Below, in pieces: positions 1 to 5,958 of a DNA stretch of 18,597 nt. The position numbers and the translations under genes are program-made. Location: contig JBEBBO010000093.1 of assembly GCA_041158345.1 (NCBI GenBank), forward strand, positions 1-18,597, in the 5' to 3' direction. Origin of the DNA: UBA6136 sp041158345. GTDB lineage: Bacteria; Pseudomonadota; Gammaproteobacteria; Methylococcales; Methylococcaceae. Under the pieces are notes generated by a model, which saw only the letters and a program-made list of their open reading frames with translations, was not told the DNA's origin and did no database searches. Numbering within the stretch: the first letter of the stretch is position 1; each line of letters starts with the position of its first letter.

Positions 1-245
1 AGATCGACCATCGCGCTGAGGCCCCCGCCTACGACAATGGCAGTCATTATGACCACGCCTTCTATCGCATCGCCGATACAGCCCGGACGTTCTGGTCACC
101 GAGGTTGGGTTACGTGCCCACTGACGAGGCCTTGTTTCGCGCCTTTTTTGAGGCAGAAAAACGTCGCCTCGCCGGCGAACAGAGCCGGCGGCAGCAGTCG
201 CTGTTCGAGGCGATGCGGGGCTGGTTCAGGGACGGGCGGTGGTGA
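1..245 (+). CDS. C-terminal fragment of an unrecognised protein
   Basis: An open frame enters from the left edge (codons begin at base 3) and ends at a TGA at 243-245, giving about 80 residues. The fragment is rich in aromatic and charged residues (motifs such as FYRIADTARTFWSPRLGY) and ends in an Arg/Gln-rich, probably helical tail. Its stop overlaps the GTG start of the following dehydrogenase gene, so the two are probably translationally coupled and co-transcribed. I do not recognise the family and assign no function. The frame is supported by its continuity and the tight overlap with a clear gene; the alternative frame starting at 37 runs through the start of the next gene and looks like a shadow. 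Confidence 0.55.
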   Translation, partial: IDHRAEAPAYDNGSHYDHAFYRIADTARTFWSPRLGYVPTDEALFRAFFEAEKRRLAGEQSRRQQSLFEAMRGWFRDGRW

Positions 246-958
246 TTCCGCCCGATTCCCCTTCGCAATTGCCCGAAGGCTACCGGGCGCTCGTGATCGG
301 TGCCCAAGGGACGATCGGCAAGGCCTTTGAGGGCTATCTCAGGAAGGACCCCCGTTGCGCGCATGTCCTCGGGGTTTCAAGAACTTCACACCCCTTCTTT
401 GATCTGGAGTCGGCGGAGCGCTTTCCATCTCTGGTCACCGATCTCGCGCCAGCGGGACCCTTTGATCTGGTAATTGATGCGACCGGTGTCCTGACGATCG
501 AGGGGCAGGGCCCTGAAAAATCGCTCAAGGCCGTCGACGCGCTGTTGCTGGATCGCTATTTCAGGATCAATGCGAGTGGCCCCTTGTTGCTGCTGAAGGC
601 CCTGGAACCGCTTTTGGCCCCGGGCTCCCCCTGTTATGCCAAGCTTTCCGCGCGGGTGGGCAGCATTACGGATAATCGACTGGGGGGATGGTACGGCTAT
701 CGTGCCTCGAAAGCCGCCCTCAACATGTTGCTCCAGACCGCGGCGATCGAGCTTCAGAGGGCTCGGCCGACGATGCGGGTTCTGGCACTACAGCCTGGAA
801 CGGTCAGGTCGCCCTTGTCTGCACCGTTCACCCGTCAGGGCCACGCGGTGTTGGATCCTGAAACCGCGGTCGACGGTTTGATGGCTGCGATTCACGCGGT
901 CCCTCCGAGCTTCGGGGCATCCTTCATCGATTATCAGGGTCGCTTGATCCCCTGGTAG
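239..958 (+). CDS. short-chain dehydrogenase/reductase (SDR) family oxidoreductase
   Basis: A 239-residue soluble protein of classical SDR length. The N-terminal Rossmann nucleotide-binding motif is visible as GAQGTIG (residues 21-27). The active site follows the SDR pattern: Asn111 in RINASGP, a Ser in LSARVGSI (137 or 142), and the Y-x3-K pair Tyr154/Lys158 in YGYRASK. SDRs transfer hydride between NAD(P)H and carbonyl or alcohol substrates; the substrate cannot be read from sequence. The spacing resembles short CsgA-like SDRs. The start is GTG at 239, with a second in-frame GTG at 242; both overlap the end of the upstream gene, so coupling is likely. The gene appears unrelated to the conjugation genes to the right. 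Confidence 0.85.
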   Translation: MVIPPDSPSQLPEGYRALVIGAQGTIGKAFEGYLRKDPRCAHVLGVSRTSHPFFDLESAERFPSLVTDLAPAGPFDLVIDATGVLTIEGQGPEKSLKAVDALLLDRYFRINASGPLLLLKALEPLLAPGSPCYAKLSARVGSITDNRLGGWYGYRASKAALNMLLQTAAIELQRARPTMRVLALQPGTVRSPLSAPFTRQGHAVLDPETAVDGLMAAIHAVPPSFGASFIDYQGRLIPW

Positions 959-1002
959 ATTTGGATCTGAACCATCGCCCGAGATTGGGGTCCTAGGTGC
1001 AA

Positions 1003-1043
1003 GGTCTTTGGATCCCTCGCGACAGAGGATCCTTCGCAAGACC
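1003..1043. other. imperfect hairpin between SDR and smbP-like genes
   Basis: Two nested inverted repeats: GGTCTT (1003-1008) with AAGACC (1038-1043), and GGATCC (1010-1015) with GGATCC (1027-1032), around an 11-base loop. There is no T-tract after it on either strand, so it is not a clear intrinsic terminator. It could be a weak terminator for the SDR gene, a processing site or an operator for the downstream pair. The rest of the 959-1087 spacer must hold the promoter of the smbP-like gene, but I see no confident -35/-10 pair. Confidence 0.4.
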
Positions 1044-1087
1044 GCTCCTGCCACGCTGGCAGATCAATCACAGAATGGAGAACCACC

Positions 1088-1429
1088 ATGAACCGAATCA
1101 ATACCCTGTCTGCCGTTGGACTTGGCCTTTCCCTGATGTTCTCGACGCTGGCCTATGCAGAGAATCACAAGGCTGAAGCCACGCAACATGCCATCGCTGC
1201 AGAAGAAAGTGCGAAGAAGGGAGATACCGCAGCGTGTGCCGAGCATGCCACGGTATCCAAGACGCATGCCGAAGCTGCCAAGGCTGAAAAGGCAAATCCG
1301 CATCTTGATGCCGGTATTAAGAACCTGGATGAGACCATCGTGCACGCGAAGGCCGGCCATGCGCCGATGGCCGCAGAGTCTGCCAATGCTGCCGTTGCGC
1401 ATTTGAGCGCAGCTGAAAAGTCGTTCTGA
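1088..1429 (+). CDS. smbP: SmbP-like periplasmic small metal-binding protein
   Basis: A 113-residue precursor with a signal peptide: hydrophobic core at residues 8-20 and a likely cleavage after AYA (residue 24). The mature part of about 89 residues is almost all Ala, Glu, Lys and His, with His recurring along predicted helices (for example HATVSKTHAEAAK). This fits the SmbP family, a His-rich helical-bundle periplasmic protein described in Nitrosomonas europaea that binds Cu and other divalent metals. One Cys (CAEHA) is present in the mature region. A purine-rich stretch (GAATGGAG) precedes the ATG. The next gene begins 8 bases after the stop, so the two form an operon of periplasmic metal and peroxide defence. 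Family assignment rests on composition, length and His pattern. Confidence 0.75.
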   Translation: MNRINTLSAVGLGLSLMFSTLAYAENHKAEATQHAIAAEESAKKGDTAACAEHATVSKTHAEAAKAEKANPHLDAGIKNLDETIVHAKAGHAPMAAESANAAVAHLSAAEKSF

Positions 1430-1437
1430 GACCCGTC

Positions 1438-2004
1438 ATGAACGGCCAACGACTCCTCCTTGCGGCGGTGTTCTCGGTGCTGACAGGCTTTTCATCCGTG
1501 AGTGGGGCGGCGGAAGCCTGCGCCCCACTCTTGAATTTTTCGGCGAAAACCCTCGATGGCCGCGAAACACTCGATTTCTGCAAGCGTTATCGCAATCAGG
1601 TGATCCTGGTGGTCAATACCGCCAGCCAATGTGGCTATACCGGACAACTCAAGGGTCTTGAGTCCCTGTATCAAGCCTACAGGGGGCAAGGGTTCACCGT
1701 ACTCGGATTTCCGTCGAATGATTTTCGTCAGGAACACGACAATGCCGCGGAGACGGAGCGGGTTGCCCGCAAGGACTATGGGGCAACATTCCCCCTGTTT
1801 GAACGGTCATCGGTCTCCGGAGATGGGGCTTCGCCATTTTTCCAGGCCCTGGCCAAGGAATCCGGGGTGACACCGCAGTGGAACTTTCAAAAATATCTGA
1901 TCGGCCGCAACGGCAAGATCATCAAGGTGTACCCGTCGAACGTGGGGCCGGATGATCCCTTGTTTCGGATCGCCATCGAGGCGGCATTGGCCGAAATGCC
2001 CTGA
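1438..2004 (+). CDS. secreted glutathione-peroxidase-like protein
   Basis: 188 residues with a signal-peptide-like N-terminus (hydrophobic residues 6-22, VSGAAEA near 21-27), so probably periplasmic. The thioredoxin-fold Gpx core is clear: NTASQCGYT with the peroxidatic Cys65, FPSNDF at 91-96, and WNF at 148-150 giving the active-site Trp148/Asn149. It differs from textbook Gpx: the usual FPCNQF motif is FPSNDF, so the catalytic Gln position is Asp95 and that Cys is Ser. The position of the resolving Cys of thioredoxin-dependent enzymes is Val109. Extra Cys28 and Cys48 lie upstream and could resolve the sulfenate. It likely reduces peroxides; its reductant is unclear. It lies directly after smbP, and a hairpin terminator follows. 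Confidence 0.85.
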   Translation: MNGQRLLLAAVFSVLTGFSSVSGAAEACAPLLNFSAKTLDGRETLDFCKRYRNQVILVVNTASQCGYTGQLKGLESLYQAYRGQGFTVLGFPSNDFRQEHDNAAETERVARKDYGATFPLFERSSVSGDGASPFFQALAKESGVTPQWNFQKYLIGRNGKIIKVYPSNVGPDDPLFRIAIEAALAEMP

Positions 2005-2008
2005 ACCC

Positions 2009-2045
2009 ACGTACCGTCACCCCCTAGGGGGGCGTGACGGTACGT
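2009..2045 (+). terminator. strong intrinsic hairpin after the Gpx gene, overlapping the end of traB
   Basis: A perfect 12-bp stem pairs ACGTACCGTCAC (2009-2020) with GTGACGGTACGT (2034-2045). Inside it a C-run faces a G-run across a CTAG-like centre. On the + strand it is followed by TCTTT, fitting termination of the smbP-gpx operon. The traB stop codon (- strand, 2017-2019) lies within the left-hand arm as written on the + strand, so the last residues of TraB are encoded by the hairpin. On the - strand no T-run follows, so termination of the tra transcript here is less certain. Confidence 0.75.
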
Positions 2046-3333
2046 TCTTTGATGTCGTCGTGCCGCCCAAGCGGAGTTCGGTCCCGTGCTGGACCACGAA
2101 TTCGATCCGTCGGGTGACATCGATTTCGACCACCGGGAAGAGATTCTCGGCCATGTCCATGTAATAGTTGGCCAGCCGATCCAGCGCCGATCCGGTGCCC
2201 TTGAGCACGGCCCCTTCTGCGGCGGCCTCACTGAAGGCACTCTGGAAGGGCACATTCGAGGAGAGGCTTCCTTGGCCACCGTTCATCAGGACCGGGACCT
2301 GGATCCGACTGAACAGACTCGAAAAGCCTTTGGCAAAGCCGGCGGCGAGGGATTCGGCCATGAGCTGCCCTTGCTTGTCGATGATGCGTCCGCGCAAGCC
2401 GAGTTTCCCGTCTTCACCGACCGCATAGGCATCGAGAGGCACTTCGATCACACCGCCATCACTGCGGATACAGGAAAAGACCTCGGCCCGGATGTAGGCG
2501 CGTTCGGCACTGAGATCCCCGTAGCCCGAGGCTATCAGGAAACATTCCCGAAGATCGGCGCGATAGCGATTGGGCAAAATGGCTTCTTCCTTGACGCGCA
2601 CCAGCACCGGAAAGGGCTCCTTCCGGGCATGGGTGCCGGTGGGGGCATCCAGTCCGTTGAGCAAATACCCCGAAATGAGACTCCCCGCCGGGATATAGAC
2701 CCCATCAGGAGAATGCGGGGTCGTGACGCGTGAGGCCGTGGATGCGGGGGTTTCCGCATTTCGTATGACACGGATTGCACCTGCCGTTGCTGGCGTCAGC
2801 CCAAGGCTCGCTGGGTCTTTGCTGCGTGCCCCGGGGATCAAGGCATCGAGATCGGCGTGGGCGAGCCTTGGGGGTTGTTTCACCGTAGGCAGTGGCGGAA
2901 AAATGTCCGCCGGTGGGTTCATCGGGATCGAAGGCGCCGGACTTGGGTTCTGGGTGGGCTTTCTCAAATCTTCGATTTCCGCCTTTAGCGCTGTAATTTC
3001 ACTTTGGATGGCCTCGTCCTTCAGGGGGTCGGAGGGGTCTTTTGGCAGGGCGCGGTGCTCTTCCAGCGTCTTGAGCCGCTGCGTCAGGTCCCCCTGAAGT
3101 TTCCTGATTTCCCGAAGTTCGCTTGCAAGTCCATCGATGCCGAGGGCTCTGGGGTCGGCATCGGTCAGAAGGTTTTTCATCAGGGTTTTTCGGGGCTCCA
3201 GCTTACGGGGTTCAGGAACCAACGCAGCGATCAAGGTGATGAGACCCACGACCCCCAGAAGGCTTCCACCGAGGACGAGTCGGCGCTGGTGCTCCGGAGG
3301 GAGTCGCTGGAAGTAGGCCTTGAGACGGTTCAC
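2017..3333 (-). CDS. traB: TraB, VirB10-like type IV secretion channel protein
   Basis: 438 residues. TraB is the inner-membrane-anchored scaffold that spans the periplasm and joins the TraK/TraV outer-membrane ring to the cytoplasmic machinery. Visible parts: a short cytoplasmic N-terminus, one membrane segment at about 20-42, a predicted coiled coil at about 75-125 (repeated L/E/K heptads), a proline-rich periplasmic linker at about 127-165, then the VirB10-type C-terminal beta domain from about 205 onward. The start is GTG at 3331-3333, sharing GTGA with the traK stop, so translation is coupled. Length matches SXT/F-type TraB (around 430-475). It is the last tra gene before the junction with unrelated genes. 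Its C-terminal residues are encoded inside a hairpin, which may mean the gene end was remodelled at the junction. Confidence 0.92.
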   Translation of the reverse strand: MNRLKAYFQRLPPEHQRRLVLGGSLLGVVGLITLIAALVPEPRKLEPRKTLMKNLLTDADPRALGIDGLASELREIRKLQGDLTQRLKTLEEHRALPKDPSDPLKDEAIQSEITALKAEIEDLRKPTQNPSPAPSIPMNPPADIFPPLPTVKQPPRLAHADLDALIPGARSKDPASLGLTPATAGAIRVIRNAETPASTASRVTTPHSPDGVYIPAGSLISGYLLNGLDAPTGTHARKEPFPVLVRVKEEAILPNRYRADLRECFLIASGYGDLSAERAYIRAEVFSCIRSDGGVIEVPLDAYAVGEDGKLGLRGRIIDKQGQLMAESLAAGFAKGFSSLFSRIQVPVLMNGGQGSLSSNVPFQSAFSEAAAEGAVLKGTGSALDRLANYYMDMAENLFPVVEIDVTRRIEFVVQHGTELRLGGTTTSKNVPSRPPRG

Positions 3334-4136
3334 GATTTACGGGCGAGCAGTGGGGGGCGGGGACGGCTCGGGGACTGGTCTTCCGGAAAGACGACGATAT
3401 AGATTTCTGCTTCCTGACCGGGTGACAAGGGGCCTGAAGGGTAGGTCGCCACGGCATGAATTGCTGCTGAACTCATGCAGGTCTCTTCCTCAAGCTGCAG
3501 CGGCATTTTGCCGTTGTTCTTGATGACCCCCACCCGCACCTGAGCCCCGGGGCTATAAAACACCTGTCGCGTCCGAATCAGGGCATGTTTCTGCTGGCAG
3601 CGGATAGCCTCGCCGGCACCCGGTTCGCGAAATCGATACCCGTCCGGTATCTGCCCCAGGGCCAAAGTCTTGAGGATCTCCCGCGTGTGATCGCCGGATT
3701 CCGGGTGTTCTCCGGCCCTGTGCGAAGGTTCCGGACGGGTCTTTGGTCCCGAAGGCGCCGGATCCGGGGCGAATTCCAGCGTCCATTCCTGCGGCGGGAT
3801 ATCCTGTGGGGTGAGACTCAGTGCAATGGCGGCGTCGGGATCTTCTGCGTTGGTGACGTAGAGATAAATCTTGGCGGGATCGATGGGCGCGATATAGAGC
3901 ACATGGCCCTGAACTTCTGCCGTAGAGGGGTTCAGCGTTCGGATCTCGGGCCGATCAAAAGGCAGCACGATGCGATTGATTTGATTGAGGGCAATGGTCG
4001 CCGAGACCGTTTCGCCGACGTGGACCGCCATCGATTGGCCAGGGGTTCGCCCGGATTTCTTCATTGGCGTCGAGAGTTCACTGGCCATCAGGGGGCCAGC
4101 GAAGAGGAGTAAGAGTAAAAACGAGCGAACGATCAT
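3330..4136 (-). CDS. traK: TraK, secretin-like/VirB9-like outer-membrane complex protein
   Basis: 268 residues with a signal peptide (hydrophobic residues 5-17, likely cut near residue 19). TraK forms the periplasmic/outer-membrane ring of F-type systems with TraV and TraB. The N-terminal domain has the beta-rich pattern expected of the family (VHVGETVSATIALNQINRIVLPF, where the family's IRI/V-x-x-P-F region is recognisable). A Pro/Arg/His-rich linker at about 125-150 precedes a C-terminal domain with two Cys (near C180 and C220) that could form a disulfide. The ATG at 4134-4136 overlaps the traE stop as ATGA, and its own stop overlaps the traB start as GTGA. The position between traE and traB is the conserved one. 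An unrelated periplasmic protein is very unlikely in this context. Confidence 0.88.
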   Translation of the reverse strand: MIVRSFLLLLLFAGPLMASELSTPMKKSGRTPGQSMAVHVGETVSATIALNQINRIVLPFDRPEIRTLNPSTAEVQGHVLYIAPIDPAKIYLYVTNAEDPDAAIALSLTPQDIPPQEWTLEFAPDPAPSGPKTRPEPSHRAGEHPESGDHTREILKTLALGQIPDGYRFREPGAGEAIRCQQKHALIRTRQVFYSPGAQVRVGVIKNNGKMPLQLEEETCMSSAAIHAVATYPSGPLSPGQEAEIYIVVFPEDQSPSRPRPPLLARKS

Positions 4137-4723
4137 GTGGGGTTCCTCCTTGGGGTCTCCTTGATCCGGGGCGCATCGGCGTAGACATCGATGTGTTCGA
4201 TGACCGGCCGGTAATGCCGGAATCCGATGCGAAATTCATAGGTTCGAGGGCGCGACTCCGGTGCGCTCCCAGGCCCCTGGCTGGTTTGCTCGCCGCTCAC
4301 GTAGACGCGATCGAGGTGGGCGTCATAGAGCACTTCGCGGGACTTGAACTTGATGCTGATCCGGTCCATTCGAAGCGCCTCGACCTCACGCCCCAGAATC
4401 GCCATGACTTCAGGATAAATGCCGGCATCCAAGAGGGGCCCAAGACTCCGTTCGATGAATGCGGCATTTCCGGGGGTGACATTGCCGAGGAGTTCCGCGA
4501 GGTAAAGCCCCCAGGACTCCTTCAGGGTCGATGACCCCTGGTTTCTGGCGATCTCCACCTCGCCGGGCAGGGTGGGCGGCACCAGAATGACCGGCGTGGC
4601 CTTGAAGAGGAGCGCGAGGGCCGTCAATGCATTGGTCAGACCAAGTCCCAAAATGGCGATTTGTTGCCACTGGTTCTGGATCTGGACGCCTTTGAGCGTC
4701 GCCAGGTAGTCGCTGATATTCAC
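4133..4723 (-). CDS. traE: TraE, VirB8-like inner-membrane T4SS protein
   Basis: 196 residues, typical for TraE. It has a short cytoplasmic N-terminus, one membrane helix at about residues 21-41 (IAILGLGLTNALTALALLF) and a periplasmic domain with the VirB8/TraE alternating pattern (YLAELLGNVTPGNAAF, then a strand-rich half). TraE is an essential inner-membrane component that helps assemble the pilus channel. The start is GTG at 4721-4723 sharing GTGA with the end of traL; the stop shares ATGA with traK. The C-terminus is basic and Pro-rich. Identification rests on topology, length and the invariant traL-E-K-B order. Confidence 0.9.
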   Translation of the reverse strand: MNISDYLATLKGVQIQNQWQQIAILGLGLTNALTALALLFKATPVILVPPTLPGEVEIARNQGSSTLKESWGLYLAELLGNVTPGNAAFIERSLGPLLDAGIYPEVMAILGREVEALRMDRISIKFKSREVLYDAHLDRVYVSGEQTSQGPGSAPESRPRTYEFRIGFRHYRPVIEHIDVYADAPRIKETPRRNPT

Positions 4724-5001
4724 GGGTAGAAGGTCCGAATCCAGGGATTGGGATAGGACTTCCCGGTGCCTGGCATCAGTCCAAACCAGTAAAGCGCATC
4801 GAGAACAATGCCATCGGGCCGCTGGTTGCGAAATCGCCGGTAGGCTTTGACACTGAACCAGGCGAGCAAGAGTGCCGGCAACAGTTCGCCGAGGAGCATG
4901 CCGAAGGCGATGACTAAAAAGAAGGGTACAAACTCATCCGCGCGCCATAGGAGGAGCGTGACAGGTTCATCAATATCACGGGGGATCGGAACAGGCTGCA
5001 T
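4720..5001 (-). CDS. traL: TraL, VirB3-like small membrane T4SS protein
   Basis: 93 residues. The N-terminal PIPRDIDEPVTLLLWRADEF is characteristic of TraL (a proline/acidic start before the first helix). It is followed by one long or two tightly packed membrane helices at about 26-52, then a basic loop and an aromatic tail. TraL is a small inner-membrane protein needed early in F-type pilus assembly. The start ATG (4999-5001) has a good GGAG six bases upstream, but that GGAG is part of a 7-bp hairpin (see 5007-5024). Its stop overlaps the traE GTG start. It is the first gene of the compact traLEKB string. Confidence 0.9.
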   Translation of the reverse strand: MQPVPIPRDIDEPVTLLLWRADEFVPFFLVIAFGMLLGELLPALLLAWFSVKAYRRFRNQRPDGIVLDALYWFGLMPGTGKSYPNPWIRTFYP

Positions 5002-5006
5002 GAGGT

Positions 5007-5024
5007 TCTCCAGGAATCTGGAGA
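5007..5024 (-). promoter_or_regulatory. hairpin sequestering the traL ribosome binding site
   Basis: TCTCCAG (5007-5013) pairs perfectly with CTGGAGA (5018-5024) across a four-base loop. On the - strand the 3' arm contains the GGAG that lies six bases from the traL ATG. In the mRNA the Shine-Dalgarno would be paired, so traL, and by coupling traEKB, could be translationally limited unless the hairpin is opened by a ribosome or factor. Confidence 0.5.
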
Positions 5025-5096
5025 CAGTCTGTCAGTGCGGCGAGGGGAAGAGACCTCGCAAGATAGGGAATTCAGTCAACAGGGGCAGGGAGTGAG

Positions 5097-5130
5097 ACCC
5101 TGATCCAGGCGGGATCGTCCGAATCAGGGT
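5097..5130. repeat. 8-bp inverted repeat upstream of traL
   Basis: ACCCTGAT (5097-5104) and ATCAGGGT (5123-5130) are perfect inverted arms around an 18-base loop, lying in the 151-bp spacer between the 45-residue ORF and traL. A second short palindrome, GACAGTCTGTC (5023-5033), is closer to traL. No T-run follows on the - strand, so an operator or an mRNA leader structure is more likely than a terminator. Confidence 0.4.
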
Positions 5131-5152
5131 GTCATGTTGGGCAAGGCAGTCA

Positions 5153-5290
5153 TCATCCACGAACCCCATAGGGCTTTTGTCCCTGGTTCAGAAGATCCGC
5201 GGATGACTCGTCATCCGCGTCCGTAGATTCAGGAATATCGACCGTTGCCATCGCGGCCACCAAAATCGTGCCTAATAGGATCAGTTCCAT
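5153..5290 (-). CDS. small single-pass membrane protein, unknown
   Basis: A 45-residue ORF between the DUF4400 gene and traL. The ATG at 5288-5290 is chosen because GGAG lies at a proper distance upstream (TGGAGATAACG-ATG); an in-frame upstream ATG at 5348-5350 would give 65 residues but lacks such a site. The protein is a hydrophobic helix (residues 2-17) followed by an acidic stretch (STDADDESSAD) and a short tail. It is too short to be a normal TraA pilin, and I see no lipobox or cleavage logic. In SXT/IncA/C elements traJ is followed closely by traL, so this ORF is an insertion in the usual order. It may be a small accessory membrane peptide or a leader ORF for traL. Confidence 0.5.
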   Translation of the reverse strand: MELILLGTILVAAMATVDIPESTDADDESSADLLNQGQKPYGVRG

Positions 5291-5418
5291 CGTTATCTCC
5301 AGTGTTGTGGGTACGTTTACTATGACGCGAAATGTATACAAAAGGTCCATAAATCACCATTGCGATTTCTTATGTAAACAATAAGGCGGGTTAAGCCAAA
5401 GAAAATGGCAGTGGATGG
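5291..5418 (-). promoter_or_regulatory. putative promoter/operator region of the small ORF-traLEKB unit
   Basis: This 128-bp AT-richer spacer contrasts with the coupled genes on both sides. On the - strand it contains a TATACA -10-like hexamer (in TTGTATACATTT) without a good -35, as expected of an activator-dependent promoter. It also has an imperfect inverted repeat (CATAAGAAATC with GATTTATG) and paired GTTTAC/GTAAAC half sites. GTTAAGCCAAA (5390-5400, + strand) nearly matches GTTAAGCCCAA upstream of the mobI-like gene. This could be a target of the element's FlhDC-like activator; that is inference. Confidence 0.4.
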
Positions 5419-5958
5419 CTAGATTTGTTTCATGTATGCGGCATAAGCTGCTGCGGCGAGGCTGCCGGCCCCCATCAGCGCCCCGAGGAGTAACAGGGGA
5501 TGCAGCGGGAGGGGGGCCAGGACGAGCCCCAGTGCAGCGAGAAGGAGGAGTCGGGTCAGGCCCTGAAGCTGGCGATACTGGAGGGGACTGGTATAGGTAA
5601 AGCTTGTCGCCCTCTGTTTTCGAAGGGTATGGGCGTCCACGAAAGCGCCGAACACACTCAGGCCCAGAAGCGGCAGGAAGGACGCCTGCGCGCCGATGCG
5701 GGTCAGAATCTGCCGCAGGCCCATAACCCAGCCTTCACCCCAGGAGGCCCGGGGCTGCGCCATCAGGGGGCCGAGAGCGCGATGCAGCGCACGATCCATG
5801 GTGGAGCCTAGGACATAGGCGTCGCTATCGAGGCAATCGATGAGCCATGCCGATTCCTGATGGAGCACCGCGTTCCGAAAGCCCGCATCGAGACCCCAGC
5901 TCAGAAAAAGCACGATGCCCAACAAGAGGACCAGACTGACCCCGCGCGATTCAGACAT
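5419..5958 (-). CDS. DUF4400 conjugative membrane protein (TraJ-like of SXT/IncA/C)
   Basis: 179 residues with about four hydrophobic segments (8-23, 94-107, 135-150, 153-173). The central loop FVDAHTLRKQRATSFTYTSP, followed by a positively charged helix, matches my recollection of the DUF4400 family found in SXT/R391, IncA/C and GI-type ICEs. In SXT-type elements this gene lies between traD and traL and probably assists the coupling protein; its biochemical role is not established. Its ATG (5956-5958) overlaps the end of traD by eight bases. The gene is followed by a 128-bp spacer rather than directly by traL. Confidence 0.75.
   Translation of the reverse strand: MSESRGVSLVLLLGIVLFLSWGLDAGFRNAVLHQESAWLIDCLDSDAYVLGSTMDRALHRALGPLMAQPRASWGEGWVMGLRQILTRIGAQASFLPLLGLSVFGAFVDAHTLRKQRATSFTYTSPLQYRQLQGLTRLLLLAALGLVLAPLPLHPLLLLGALMGAGSLAAAAYAAYMKQI

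Noticed and set aside
5153..5290. TraA-type pilin gene.
   Set aside because: 45 residues with one helix and an acidic tail is too short, and it lacks the second hydrophobic segment and leader typical of F-type pilins.
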